The notes beneath the pieces were generated by a model. It saw only the letters and a list, made by a program, of their open reading frames with translations, ran no database searches and was not told the origin of the DNA. Made by a program: the position numbers and the translations under genes. From positions 1,364,001-1,428,000 of the forward strand of contig NZ_JAFEWF010000001.1 in assembly GCF_017355835.1 (NCBI RefSeq): a stretch of 64,000 nucleotides of DNA, given 5' to 3'. Positions 1 to 8,806 of the stretch are shown piece by piece (position 1 is the first letter of the stretch; each line of letters starts with the position of its first letter). Source of the stretch: Desertivirga brevis. GTDB lineage: Bacteria; Bacteroidota; Bacteroidia; Sphingobacteriales; Sphingobacteriaceae.

Positions 1-1
1 T

Positions 2-1138
2 TTAAAAGTTCCGGTGGGTAAAACGATCTTTGCCTGGCTTGGAGCCGCTGTAACTAAAGTGCTTGATTTTTCGCAGGCTGGTGCGTCTTTTGTTTTCGGG
101 CCTTTGGTAAATCGCGATTACATGGGAAAAGCCTTTGGAGTAGGTAATGAATTTGTATTCTTTTTCAGCATTATCCCCACCATTATCTTTGTAGCGGTTC
201 TGGTAAGCGTAGCTTACTACCTTGGTATTATGCAAAGAGTAGTGAAATTCTTCGCTTTCATTGTCTATAAGCTAATGGGCGTTTCAGGAGCAGAGGCCTT
301 ATCGAACGTAGCGAGCGCATTTGTGGGTCAGGTAGAAGCACAAATCATGATAAAACCTTACTTAAGGGGTATGACCATGTCGGAGCTCCTCGCATCTATG
401 GCAGGAAGCATGGCTTGTATTGCAGGAGGCGTGATGGCAGTTTATATTGCCCTCGGTGTTCCTGCCGAATACTTGATCGCCGCCAGTATTATGGCCGCTC
501 CTGCAGCTTTGGTTATTTCTAAAATCGTTTGGCCAGAAACAGAAGTATCAGAAACGAAAGGTAAAGTTTCCCTTGAAATCAAAAAAACGAATGCAAACCT
601 TGTAGATGCGATCTCTCACGGAGCAAGCGATGGGTTAAAGGTGGGTTTAAATGTTATTGCAATGCTTATCGGTTTCATCGCCATTATCGCACTGTTGGAT
701 TATATTTTGGGTTGGATCGGCATTGGTCTTGGCCACCTTGGGCTTTCTTTAACTTTTATCGGTATTGACATAAATCATTTGAGTTTAAACCAGATCCTGG
801 GTAGCCTGTTCTCCGTATTTGCATGGGCAATGGGTGTTCCGGGTAAAGATATTCAGACTGCAGGGTCGTTGATGGGGACAAAGATGGTTATCAATGAATT
901 TGTCGCTTATCTTGACCTTGCAAAGGTTAAAGGCTCTATCGATCCCAAAACGTTAATAATTACAAGTTTCGCCCTATGCGGCTTTGCCAACTTTAGTTCA
1001 ATTGCTATCCAGGTTGGAGGTATAGGTGAATTGGCTCCAGAAAGAAGGGCTGACTTAGCCAAATTAGGAGTTAAAGCACTTATTTGTGGCACCTTAGCAT
1101 CGTACCTTTCCGCTACCATCGCAGGAATAATGCTATAA
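2..1138 (+). CDS. Nucleoside permease, CNT (NupC) family, 5' end missing
   Basis: Concentrative nucleoside transporter that imports nucleosides across the inner membrane with a cation. The reading frame is open back to the window edge, so the gene is partial. A GTG at 14 is only an internal codon; family proteins usually have about 60-70 more N-terminal residues. The visible part has the conserved GASFVFGPL segment, the NVASAFVGQVEAQ stretch that carries substrate-binding residues, and a later GTKMVINEFVAY motif with ALCGFANFSSI near the C-terminus. Many hydrophobic helices span the chain. It ends in a hairpin terminator and appears unrelated to the operon downstream. Family assignment is secure; the specific substrate is not known. 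Confidence 0.9.
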   Translation, partial: LKVPVGKTIFAWLGAAVTKVLDFSQAGASFVFGPLVNRDYMGKAFGVGNEFVFFFSIIPTIIFVAVLVSVAYYLGIMQRVVKFFAFIVYKLMGVSGAEALSNVASAFVGQVEAQIMIKPYLRGMTMSELLASMAGSMACIAGGVMAVYIALGVPAEYLIAASIMAAPAALVISKIVWPETEVSETKGKVSLEIKKTNANLVDAISHGASDGLKVGLNVIAMLIGFIAIIALLDYILGWIGIGLGHLGLSLTFIGIDINHLSLNQILGSLFSVFAWAMGVPGKDIQTAGSLMGTKMVINEFVAYLDLAKVKGSIDPKTLIITSFALCGFANFSSIAIQVGGIGELAPERRADLAKLGVKALICGTLASYLSATIAGIML

Positions 1139-1158
1139 AATGAATTTAAAAACAATGT

Positions 1159-1200
1159 AAAGGTTTTTACGCAGGAAACTTTTCCCGCCTAAAAACCTTT
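1159..1200 (+). terminator. Rho-independent terminator after the nucleoside permease
   Basis: An 11-bp inverted repeat (aaaggttttta / taaaaaccttt) encloses a 20-nt loop, 20 nt after the stop codon. It is A/T rich and followed by an AT tract. It separates the permease from the next operon. Confidence 0.65.
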
Positions 1201-1352
1201 ATTATAATATACTAAAGACAATATTAGTAGTGAGGGTAACATTCTTTTTAAATACCCGTAATAAGGGATGTTGTACTCATCGCCGAAAGTAGTGGTTTGG
1301 TTAGCGCATGTATGAATAAAGCTTTCGTCGTTTTATTGAAACAGATACCATA

Positions 1353-1718
1353 ATGAAGATTCTTATTGCCGAAGACGACTTACTAATGCTTAAGACTCTG
1401 GAATACCGATTAAAAAAAGACGGTCACCAAGTGATCTGCTCTAAAGATGGTATGGAGGCATTAGAAAAAATTGAGGAAAACTCCCCTGATCTCATAATAA
1501 CCGACATAATGATGCCCTATTCTTCAGGGCTTGAAATTGCTGGTGCCGTAAGACAAAAATCTAACACTCCTATTATTGTACTTTCAGGAATGGGGCAAGA
1601 AAATGTTGTACTGGAAGCGTTTAAACTGGGCGTGGATGACTATATCACCAAACCATTTAGTCCTAATGAACTGATTGTAAGAGTGAGAAGATTTATGTTT
1701 GCGAATGCAGTGAAATAA
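1353..1718 (+). CDS. Single-domain response regulator (REC only)
   Basis: A stand-alone receiver domain of 121 aa with no output domain. The acidic pocket is E7-D8-D9, the likely phosphoacceptor is D51 in LIITDIMMP, S78 replaces the usual Thr in IIVLSG, and K100 is the conserved lysine of ITKPF. It is the first gene of what looks like a polysaccharide operon, 13 nt ahead of the HEAT-repeat gene. It therefore probably acts by protein-protein contact, perhaps with the HEAT protein or the synthase, rather than by binding DNA. No kinase is adjacent upstream; the closest is the GAF kinase at 8807. The partner is inferred only. Confidence 0.9.
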   Translation: MKILIAEDDLLMLKTLEYRLKKDGHQVICSKDGMEALEKIEENSPDLIITDIMMPYSSGLEIAGAVRQKSNTPIIVLSGMGQENVVLEAFKLGVDDYITKPFSPNELIVRVRRFMFANAVK

Positions 1719-1731
1719 ATAATCCGCTCCC

Positions 1732-2844
1732 ATGGATCATTCATCAATCACTATATCTATACACTTTCCTGCCGCTAGCTCTTTCCTAAGTTCAGAAACA
1801 CACAGTTTGATTAAGGCAGTTATTTTTCTGCTGGTACTGATGACGTCGTTGCTGGTTTACATCTTGATCACATTAGTTATCAAAAACAGGCGGGAACGGT
1901 TAAGAAAACGTTTATCACGAATAACAGACCTGTTAATACAGCGGATGTTGTTCAATGAAGATCAGGAGTTTGCAGGAAGTCTAACTTCTGGAGCCGGGAA
2001 GTTCCTAAAAATAAAAACCTTTCGCTATCTGCTTATTGAAGAGCTTGTAAAAGCCAAGAGAAACTTTTCTGGGGTAGCAGCTAATAATCTTCAATTATTA
2101 TATCAGGAATGCAACCTGAATAATGATTCGTACCAGAAACTTGTGAGCCGTAAATGGTATTTGAAAGCCTTGGGAATTCAGGAGTTAGCAGAAATGGGGC
2201 AAAGCAGTTCATTTGATCTGATCTTTGAACTCACTAATCACAGCAATGAGCAAGTGCGAATGGAAGCTCAAAACGCCGTTGTTAAATTTTCAGGGCTTAC
2301 TGGCCTAAACTTCCTTGATTTTTTAACTTATCCATTATCAGACTGGCAGCAGATACAATTGATCAACCAACTTGGCGATGTAGAACAGAACGCTTCTGAG
2401 TATATCAGAAAATGGATAGGTTCTTCTAACAATTCAGTTGTAATTTTTTCTTTAAAGCTTGCCGCGCGCTTTCATCACTTCGAGCTGCATGACCGGGTAG
2501 CATTATGCCTGGTGCACCCTTCTGCCGAAGTAAGATATCATGCGATAAGAACCCTTAAGGAGATCTTTGATGAAAACACAGCTGCAAATTTAGTAAAGCT
2601 ATATGACGGAGAAGGACTCAGAAACCAGCTTGCTATTCTGGAAGTGCTGCAAGATATAGGAACAGAAAATGAACTCCCTTTTCTGGAAAGAGAATTTATA
2701 ACAGAACAAAATGAGATAAGACTAGCTGCCGGACGTGCTATCGCGAAGATGGCAGGAATAGAATATCTTGAGACTGGAAAAGTAAGCATGGAGCATCCCT
2801 GGAGGGAAATTATACAACAAATAAAAGGAGAAGTTAAGGAATGA
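1732..2844 (+). CDS. Membrane-anchored HEAT-repeat protein
   Basis: 370 aa with one N-terminal membrane helix (about residues 24-50, rich in L, V and I, then a basic KNRRERLRKR stop-transfer). The large cytoplasmic part is alpha-helical. From about residue 145 onward it contains degenerate HEAT-like helical pairs (for example NEQVRMEAQNAVVKFSG and SAEVRYHAIRTLKEIFDE). HEAT arrays are scaffolds and no catalytic motif is visible. Its stop overlaps the start of the glycosyltransferase in an ATGA junction, so the two are translationally coupled. I infer a scaffold linking the response regulator to the membrane synthase, but nothing in the sequence proves the contact. Confidence 0.8.
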   Translation: MDHSSITISIHFPAASSFLSSETHSLIKAVIFLLVLMTSLLVYILITLVIKNRRERLRKRLSRITDLLIQRMLFNEDQEFAGSLTSGAGKFLKIKTFRYLLIEELVKAKRNFSGVAANNLQLLYQECNLNNDSYQKLVSRKWYLKALGIQELAEMGQSSSFDLIFELTNHSNEQVRMEAQNAVVKFSGLTGLNFLDFLTYPLSDWQQIQLINQLGDVEQNASEYIRKWIGSSNNSVVIFSLKLAARFHHFELHDRVALCLVHPSAEVRYHAIRTLKEIFDENTAANLVKLYDGEGLRNQLAILEVLQDIGTENELPFLEREFITEQNEIRLAAGRAIAKMAGIEYLETGKVSMEHPWREIIQQIKGEVKE

Positions 2845-4268
2845 GCTGGCAAACATTTATAGTTGATTTTTTCACGTACGGAATATTGCTGTATTCGGTG
2901 TCTCTCCTGTCATCTTACGTATTCATCGCCCTTTATTCTGTTGGCATAACGAGGGACCACCTAAGAAAGAACATGTTTACAGATTATCGTGTATTAGCAT
3001 CTTCTGAGCAGCTTCCCGGTCTTAGTATCCTTGCCCCAGCTTATAACGAAGGGAATACAATTATCGAAAATGTAAGATCGCTACTTTCCATTCATTATAA
3101 TAACCTGGAGCTAATTGTGATAAATGACGGCAGCAAGGATGATTGCCTGGAAAAGCTTATTCAAGGTTACAACCTGTATAAAACGGATCATTTCGTCAAT
3201 GAGCAGATTGCCACGAAGAAGGTTCGTGGGGTATACAAGAGCCACAATCCGGTATACAAGAAGTTGATCGTTGTAGATAAGGAAAACGGTGGAAAAGCTG
3301 ATGCGCTGAATGTCGGAATTAATATTGCCTCTAAAGATTACATTGTTTGCATTGATGTAGATTGTATACTTGAACAAGATGCATTGCTTAAAATGGCTAA
3401 GCCTTTTATGGAGCACCCTGGAAAACGGGTAATAGCATCAGGAGGCGTAGTGAGGATCGTTAACGACTGTATAGTTAAAAACGGCAAGATCTTAAAGATC
3501 AATCTTCCGGAGAGCTTTATACCCCGGATGCAAACACTGGAATACATTAGGGCATTTTTACTTGGAAGGATGGCTTGGAGCAGGATGAATGGCCTCCTAC
3601 TTATTTCTGGTGCTTTCGGAGCGTTTGACAAGGACATTGTAATAAAATGCGGCGGGTACAACCATAAAACCGTGGGAGAGGATATGGAGCTGGTAGTTAG
3701 AATGCGCCGGTATATGGAAGAACTTGGCGAGCCTTACAAGGTTACCTATATCCCTGATCCGCTCTGCTGGACGGAAGCGCCCAACTCTTTCAAGATCTTG
3801 GGGCGCCAAAGGAACAGATGGACTCGCGGCACTATTGAGACCTTGTGGTTCCATCGTAAAATGTTCTTCAATCCTAAATATGGTTTCCTTGGACTTGTAT
3901 CTTACCCTTACTGGTTCTTTTTCGAGTTCTTAGCGCCTATCATAGAATTTGTGGGTTTTTTAGCCCTCTTCATTTTTGCCATGTTTGGCTTAATCGACTG
4001 GGGTGTGTTCTTCTCGTTACTTGCCTTCATTTTAAGCTTCGGACTTTTGTACTCAATGTTCGCCATCTTCATTGAAGTAATCACTTATAATCAGTATAAT
4101 AGAACCAGGGATATCTTTAAATTGATACTGACTGCTATTGCCGAGCCCTTTATTTTTCACCCCTTTGTAGTATGGGCTGCAATTAAAGGCAATATTGATC
4201 TGATACAAAAGAAGAACTCCTGGGGGGAAATGACAAGACAAGGTTTTGCGAAGCCTAAAACAAGTTAA
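2841..4268 (+). CDS. Membrane glycosyltransferase family 2, processive polysaccharide synthase-like
   Basis: 475 aa with an N-terminal membrane segment (about 8-33), a cytoplasmic GT-A domain (58-330) and several C-terminal membrane helices (about 350-460). It has the family-2 processive signature: PAYNEGN near 67, VINDGSKD at 93-100, the substrate/metal DVD at 172-174, the catalytic GED at 279-281, and QRNRW at 323-327, equivalent to QxxRW. This is the architecture of PgaC, NodC, HasA and BcsA enzymes that polymerise and export a beta-linked polysaccharide. No PilZ domain is present, so control by c-di-GMP is not built in. The start overlaps the HEAT gene. The polymer made cannot be told from sequence. 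Confidence 0.9.
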   Translation: MSWQTFIVDFFTYGILLYSVSLLSSYVFIALYSVGITRDHLRKNMFTDYRVLASSEQLPGLSILAPAYNEGNTIIENVRSLLSIHYNNLELIVINDGSKDDCLEKLIQGYNLYKTDHFVNEQIATKKVRGVYKSHNPVYKKLIVVDKENGGKADALNVGINIASKDYIVCIDVDCILEQDALLKMAKPFMEHPGKRVIASGGVVRIVNDCIVKNGKILKINLPESFIPRMQTLEYIRAFLLGRMAWSRMNGLLLISGAFGAFDKDIVIKCGGYNHKTVGEDMELVVRMRRYMEELGEPYKVTYIPDPLCWTEAPNSFKILGRQRNRWTRGTIETLWFHRKMFFNPKYGFLGLVSYPYWFFFEFLAPIIEFVGFLALFIFAMFGLIDWGVFFSLLAFILSFGLLYSMFAIFIEVITYNQYNRTRDIFKLILTAIAEPFIFHPFVVWAAIKGNIDLIQKKNSWGEMTRQGFAKPKTS

Positions 4269-4269
4269 T

Positions 4270-6321
4270 ATGGGTTTGAAGAACAATATGCCAAATAAGG
4301 GATGGGAAAAATTTTACCAGGGGTGCATAGACTTTGCTGCCATATCGCTTACACTATTGGTGATTATTTTCGTCATCAGAATATTTGAATTCATATACAA
4401 CGGGATACTGCACCAGTTTCCGCAGCCATTCATTTTATCTCTGTTAGCTGGGCTTGCCAACAGTATAATTGCATGGATTAAATTTCAATTCTTCTTCTGG
4501 GTATTGCATACATTAATCTACCAGTTCTCATCTAGGTTGGCCAACTATGTTCTTATCGTAGTTTTTACATTGGTAACATTAATAGAGATCGCTTTAATGA
4601 AATATTTTTCAGAAGCATTGATCCCTCTTGGTGCTGATATTCTTGGATACTCAAGCGAGGAGATCTTTCAAACTCTTGGCTCGGCTGGCGCTTTTTCGAT
4701 ACTCTCAATTTCCTTTTTCCTCATTAATGTAATTGTCATTTTAGCGGTTCTTTACCGGTTGTACACTGTTTTACGACCTTCCAAATTAATTTCCTTAATA
4801 CTTCCTTCACTGTCCTTTATTTTCCTGCTTACTGGCATCTCGTCAACGTTCTATTTTGCGGCTTTTTCCTCCGATTACACGAACAACCTGGTTGTAAATA
4901 AATCGGACTTTTTTTATACGGAAATTGGTAAACATTTCATTAATGTGGATGATGAGACGGATATTTACGAAGATGGTTATCTCGGGATGTACAACGATTC
5001 GCAAAAAAACGGATTGAAGGATTTTACGTACATAGACCGAAAAAATTTTCCATTTCTCCATACTCAGGACAGCTCAAACGTATTGTCTCCATTTTTCAAA
5101 AAAAGCAACAAAAAACCCAATATTGTTATTGTGCTTGTGGAAGGATTGGGTAGGGCTTTTAGTAATGAAGGTGCTTATCTCGGGAGTTTCACTCCGTTCC
5201 TTGATTCCTTGTCGAAGAAGAGCGTATACTTTTCTAACTTCCTGAGTACTGGCGGACGTACTTTTGCCGCTTTGCCCTCAATCCTGGGCTCTTTACCTTT
5301 TCATAAAAATGGATTTTTAGAACTGGGGACAAAGGCACCGCGACATCTTTCACTCCTGACGATCTTAAAGAGTTCTGGCTACCACACTTCCTTCTACTAC
5401 GGAGGAGATTCGCGTTTCGATAAAATGGACGTATTTCTTAAGGGGAACCAATTGGATGAGCTTAACGACATTCATAGCTTCCCTTCTGGCTATTCGAAAC
5501 TGCCTGAGCAAAACGGGTTCAGCTGGGGATATACAGACAAGGACTTGTACAGATGGTTTCTGAACTCACGACCAGCAAATCAGGCCTCGCCACAATTTAG
5601 TGTCCTTCTTTCAGTCGCCTCCCATAGCCCTTTCCTTCTTACCGAGCAAAACAAGTACTTTAAGGTATTAGACAGGCACTTCCAGAAGCTGAACCTGAAT
5701 AGTGATCAAATCAAGGAATACCAGGCTTACAAATATCAATACGCAAGTATACTTTATACCGACGACGCTCTAAAGAGCTTTATTGACCAATATAAAAAAC
5801 GCCCTGATTTTAACAATACTATCTTTTTGATAACCGGAGATCACCGGATGCCTGAAATTCCGATGAGTTCGAAAATAGACCGGTATCACGTGCCTTTTAT
5901 TATCTATTCTCCTTTGCTAAGCAGAACAGCAACGATTGAATCAGTGTCAACTCACTTTGATATCGCTCCAAGTTTGCTTAGTTACCTGAAACAGGATTAC
6001 CAGGTTAAAAGTCCTTCATCAACGACCTGGATAGGGAGAGGACTTGATACCAGCCGGGCATTCAGAAATATCCATTCTGTCCCTTTAATGCAAACCAAGA
6101 CATCATTTAACGATTTCATTTCCGGAGAATATCATTTGAACCAACAAACAGTATACAAGATGTCCAATAACATGGTAGAAGAAACGGTACAAGATAAAAA
6201 GATCCTGACCAGATTAAGCAGCCAGTTTAACGAGTTTAAGAGTAAAAACAATAAGATAGTTACTCAAAAAAGTCTCGTTCCTGATTCTATTTATCGGGTT
6301 TACTATCCTAAAAAAAACTAA
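4270..6321 (+). CDS. LtaS-like membrane sulfatase-fold phosphotransferase
   Basis: An inner-membrane protein with about five N-terminal helices (roughly the first 200 aa) and a periplasmic alkaline-phosphatase/sulfatase domain. Numbering from ATG 4270, metal/nucleophile residues fit the LTA synthase family: E291 in VLVEG, T331 in GGRTFAAL, and D524-H525 in TGDHRMPE. Such enzymes move phosphoglycerol or phosphoethanolamine from lipids onto glycans. Gram-negative relatives include OpgB and BcsG, the latter decorating cellulose. Here it probably decorates the product of the adjacent synthase. The frame can be extended to a TTG at 4246 inside the previous gene, but the ATG right after that gene's stop is more credible. 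Confidence 0.85.
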   Translation: MGLKNNMPNKGWEKFYQGCIDFAAISLTLLVIIFVIRIFEFIYNGILHQFPQPFILSLLAGLANSIIAWIKFQFFFWVLHTLIYQFSSRLANYVLIVVFTLVTLIEIALMKYFSEALIPLGADILGYSSEEIFQTLGSAGAFSILSISFFLINVIVILAVLYRLYTVLRPSKLISLILPSLSFIFLLTGISSTFYFAAFSSDYTNNLVVNKSDFFYTEIGKHFINVDDETDIYEDGYLGMYNDSQKNGLKDFTYIDRKNFPFLHTQDSSNVLSPFFKKSNKKPNIVIVLVEGLGRAFSNEGAYLGSFTPFLDSLSKKSVYFSNFLSTGGRTFAALPSILGSLPFHKNGFLELGTKAPRHLSLLTILKSSGYHTSFYYGGDSRFDKMDVFLKGNQLDELNDIHSFPSGYSKLPEQNGFSWGYTDKDLYRWFLNSRPANQASPQFSVLLSVASHSPFLLTEQNKYFKVLDRHFQKLNLNSDQIKEYQAYKYQYASILYTDDALKSFIDQYKKRPDFNNTIFLITGDHRMPEIPMSSKIDRYHVPFIIYSPLLSRTATIESVSTHFDIAPSLLSYLKQDYQVKSPSSTTWIGRGLDTSRAFRNIHSVPLMQTKTSFNDFISGEYHLNQQTVYKMSNNMVEETVQDKKILTRLSSQFNEFKSKNNKIVTQKSLVPDSIYRVYYPKKN

Positions 6322-6330
6322 GACGCGTTT

Positions 6331-7575
6331 ATGATCAGAAAATATTTAATTTTAATTGCCTCCCTTCTGTTTGCTATCGAATATCAGACTCATGCGCAGG
6401 AGAAACTTTCATCCGACTCGCTTTTTCAGATGGCAAGGCAGGCTGCTTTTGATCAAAAAGACTATAACGCAGCGATTGCATTATCTAAAAGAGCGCTTAA
6501 ACAAAGTCCTGATTATACCGACATTCAGGTTTTTTTAGGAAGATTATATACATGGAATGATAAACCGGATAGCGCACGCGCAGTTTTCGAAACTGTATTG
6601 CAGCATAAACCAGGGCATGAAGACGCCTCCTTTGCCTATGCTAGTCTTGAGTACTGGAATAATAATTCTAATAAGGCTCTTTCGATTGCAGAAAATGGCT
6701 TAAGTACTACACCTAACTCCAGGGACCTCCTGCTCCTTAAAGCAAAGATATTGAATGATCTGGGCAAGCCAACAGAAGCAAGCAGTACGGTAAATTCTTT
6801 ATTAAAGAAAGATCCTAAAAACACAGAAGCAAGAGCCCTTGCTGAACGCCTTAAAGAAAATAGTTCCAAAAACAGGATTGGAGTTGGATACGACTTCGTA
6901 CACTTTGATAAACAATTTTCGGATCCCTGGCATCTTGCAAGTATTGATTATGGTCGCCAAACACCTATAGGATCTATAACGGCCCGTCTAAACTACGCCA
7001 ATCGGTTTTCAGAGAACGGAACACAGGTAGAACTAGAAGCGTACCCTAGTATTTCAAAAACATTCTATGCTTACCTAGGAGCGGCCTACTCAGGGAATGT
7101 AGGTGTATTTCCAAAATACCGGGCGGGGTTTTCTCTCTATGCGAACCTTCCTGCTTCTTTTGAAGCTGAAGCGGGAATACGGTTTCTGCATTTTACTGAT
7201 AATACTACAGTTTATACACTTTCTGCAGGGAAGTACATCAAAAATTACTGGATTAATTTCAGGACTTACCTTACCCCTTCAGAGAGTAATATTTCTCAGT
7301 CCTATGCGCTTACCTTTCGCTACTACTATGGAGGGGCTGATGATTTTTTCAGTTTGAGTGCAGGCACGGGTATTTCACCCGATGAAACCAGCAATAATAT
7401 TTTGCTTAACACTAGTTATAAACTCCGCTCAAACAATATCTCCGGTTCCTACCGGCATTTATTCAATAAAGGGAATGTGCTTACTTTAAATGCAACATGG
7501 CAGATACAGGAATATAGGAGAGACACAAAAGGGAACCAAATAACAATGAGCTTAGGTTATCAAAAACGCTTTTAA
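6331..7575 (+). CDS. YaiO-family outer-membrane protein: TPR domain plus beta-barrel
   Basis: 414 aa. A signal peptide ends near THAQ-E (residues 1-22). Residues about 30-175 form tetratricopeptide repeats (for example the segment DYNAAIALSKRALKQSPDY). The rest is aromatic, alternating beta-barrel sequence ending in the outer-membrane terminus YQKRF. A periplasmic TPR stalk joined to a barrel is the design of PgaA and BcsC exporters, though YaiO barrels are smaller. It sits 9 nt after the LtaS-like gene and 7 nt before the next one. I infer a role in carrying the polysaccharide across the outer membrane, or in binding it there. Confidence 0.85.
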   Translation: MIRKYLILIASLLFAIEYQTHAQEKLSSDSLFQMARQAAFDQKDYNAAIALSKRALKQSPDYTDIQVFLGRLYTWNDKPDSARAVFETVLQHKPGHEDASFAYASLEYWNNNSNKALSIAENGLSTTPNSRDLLLLKAKILNDLGKPTEASSTVNSLLKKDPKNTEARALAERLKENSSKNRIGVGYDFVHFDKQFSDPWHLASIDYGRQTPIGSITARLNYANRFSENGTQVELEAYPSISKTFYAYLGAAYSGNVGVFPKYRAGFSLYANLPASFEAEAGIRFLHFTDNTTVYTLSAGKYIKNYWINFRTYLTPSESNISQSYALTFRYYYGGADDFFSLSAGTGISPDETSNNILLNTSYKLRSNNISGSYRHLFNKGNVLTLNATWQIQEYRRDTKGNQITMSLGYQKRF

Positions 7576-7582
7576 TTATAGT

Positions 7583-8746
7583 ATGAAACGGGCATTATAT
7601 GTAATTATTCTGATTATAGTGCTTATCCCACTATGGATGTGGCTCGCATGGATTCTCACGCCCAAGAAGAAACTGGTTGCAGCTATTGTTGATAAAACAG
7701 TGTTAACCAATAAGGGCCAAGAGCATGCTAGCTTCTCCTGGCTATTAAATAATAACCGTTTTACAAAAACTCAGACCAAGCTGTATAATGCCAAACATGA
7801 CTATTTCGGATTCTTTCCTAAGCAGGAATATCAATATGAACTGAAGGGCCTGGAGCGATATTCCTTGGAAAATCTTGATCAACTTAGCGATGATACTGAT
7901 CTTACGTACTTCACAGACACCTATGGTATTTACAAAAATGAATGGTACACAAGTGAACAAAGCACAGAGCGATCGGGGCTTGTTTATGGGGGAATGAGTC
8001 AGCGTGACATTGATTATCTTAAATTAATGAAGGACAAACACAAGTTGATCCTAACGGAGTTCAACACAATAGGTTCTCCAACCCCTGATCAGATACGCTC
8101 TGATTTTGAATCTATGTTTGGAATGCGTTGGTCTGGATGGACTGCCCGGTACTTTCCTGTTTTGGATACCATTAAGGATAAAGAACTTCCACGATGGTTG
8201 ATCAACAACTACAAACGTGATCATCAAGGAAACTGGCCTTTTAGAAAGGCTGGAGTTGCATTCGTTAGTTCGGAAGATAAAGTAGTAATTTTGGAAGAAG
8301 GTATTCATCTTTCTGACCCCATGACGTATATTAGATCAATGGCGGCCGGAAAAGAAATGTTAGGCTTACCAGACCTTATTAATTATCCTTTCTGGTTCGA
8401 TATTATTATTCCCGATCCTAAAATAAATACAACTGCCGCAAATTTTGAGATCAATATGACCTCTAAAGGACGCCAGGAATTGAAGCAGCATGGTATTCCT
8501 TCAAACATTCCAGCAGTTATATACCATAAGGGTGCCGACTATCAATTCTACTACTTCTCAGGAGATTTCTGCGATAATCCGATTTCAATGACAAGTTCTT
8601 ACTTCAAGGGAGTAAACTTTTTCAGCGGGCTGTTTTATAATTCCGACAATAAAGAGGACAGATCAGGGTTTTTCTGGCGCTTTTATTATCCCATGATGGA
8701 TAGGATTTTGGGGGAGTATTACTCTTCATTGAGAAATAAAAACTAG
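7583..8746 (+). CDS. Unrecognised membrane-anchored periplasmic protein of the polysaccharide operon
   Basis: 387 aa. A single N-terminal membrane helix (about 4-26) is followed by a soluble, aromatic-rich domain with no lipobox. I do not recognise the family. Visible landmarks are YFTDTYGIYKNEW, GLVYGGMSQRDIDYL and ILTEFNTIGSPTP. The last lies in a stretch that vaguely recalls glutamine-amidotransferase-like folds (GG followed by an E.NT.PT segment), but no catalytic Cys-His-Glu triad can be assigned. Co-transcription with the synthase and YaiO genes suggests an accessory or modifying enzyme acting on the polymer outside the inner membrane. Confidence 0.8.
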   Translation: MKRALYVIILIIVLIPLWMWLAWILTPKKKLVAAIVDKTVLTNKGQEHASFSWLLNNNRFTKTQTKLYNAKHDYFGFFPKQEYQYELKGLERYSLENLDQLSDDTDLTYFTDTYGIYKNEWYTSEQSTERSGLVYGGMSQRDIDYLKLMKDKHKLILTEFNTIGSPTPDQIRSDFESMFGMRWSGWTARYFPVLDTIKDKELPRWLINNYKRDHQGNWPFRKAGVAFVSSEDKVVILEEGIHLSDPMTYIRSMAAGKEMLGLPDLINYPFWFDIIIPDPKINTTAANFEINMTSKGRQELKQHGIPSNIPAVIYHKGADYQFYYFSGDFCDNPISMTSSYFKGVNFFSGLFYNSDNKEDRSGFFWRFYYPMMDRILGEYYSSLRNKN

Positions 8747-8806
8747 ATTTTTAAACAGCTGAATTAAAAGCATCTGTATATTTATAAAATTATTATTGGC
8801 TAAACT

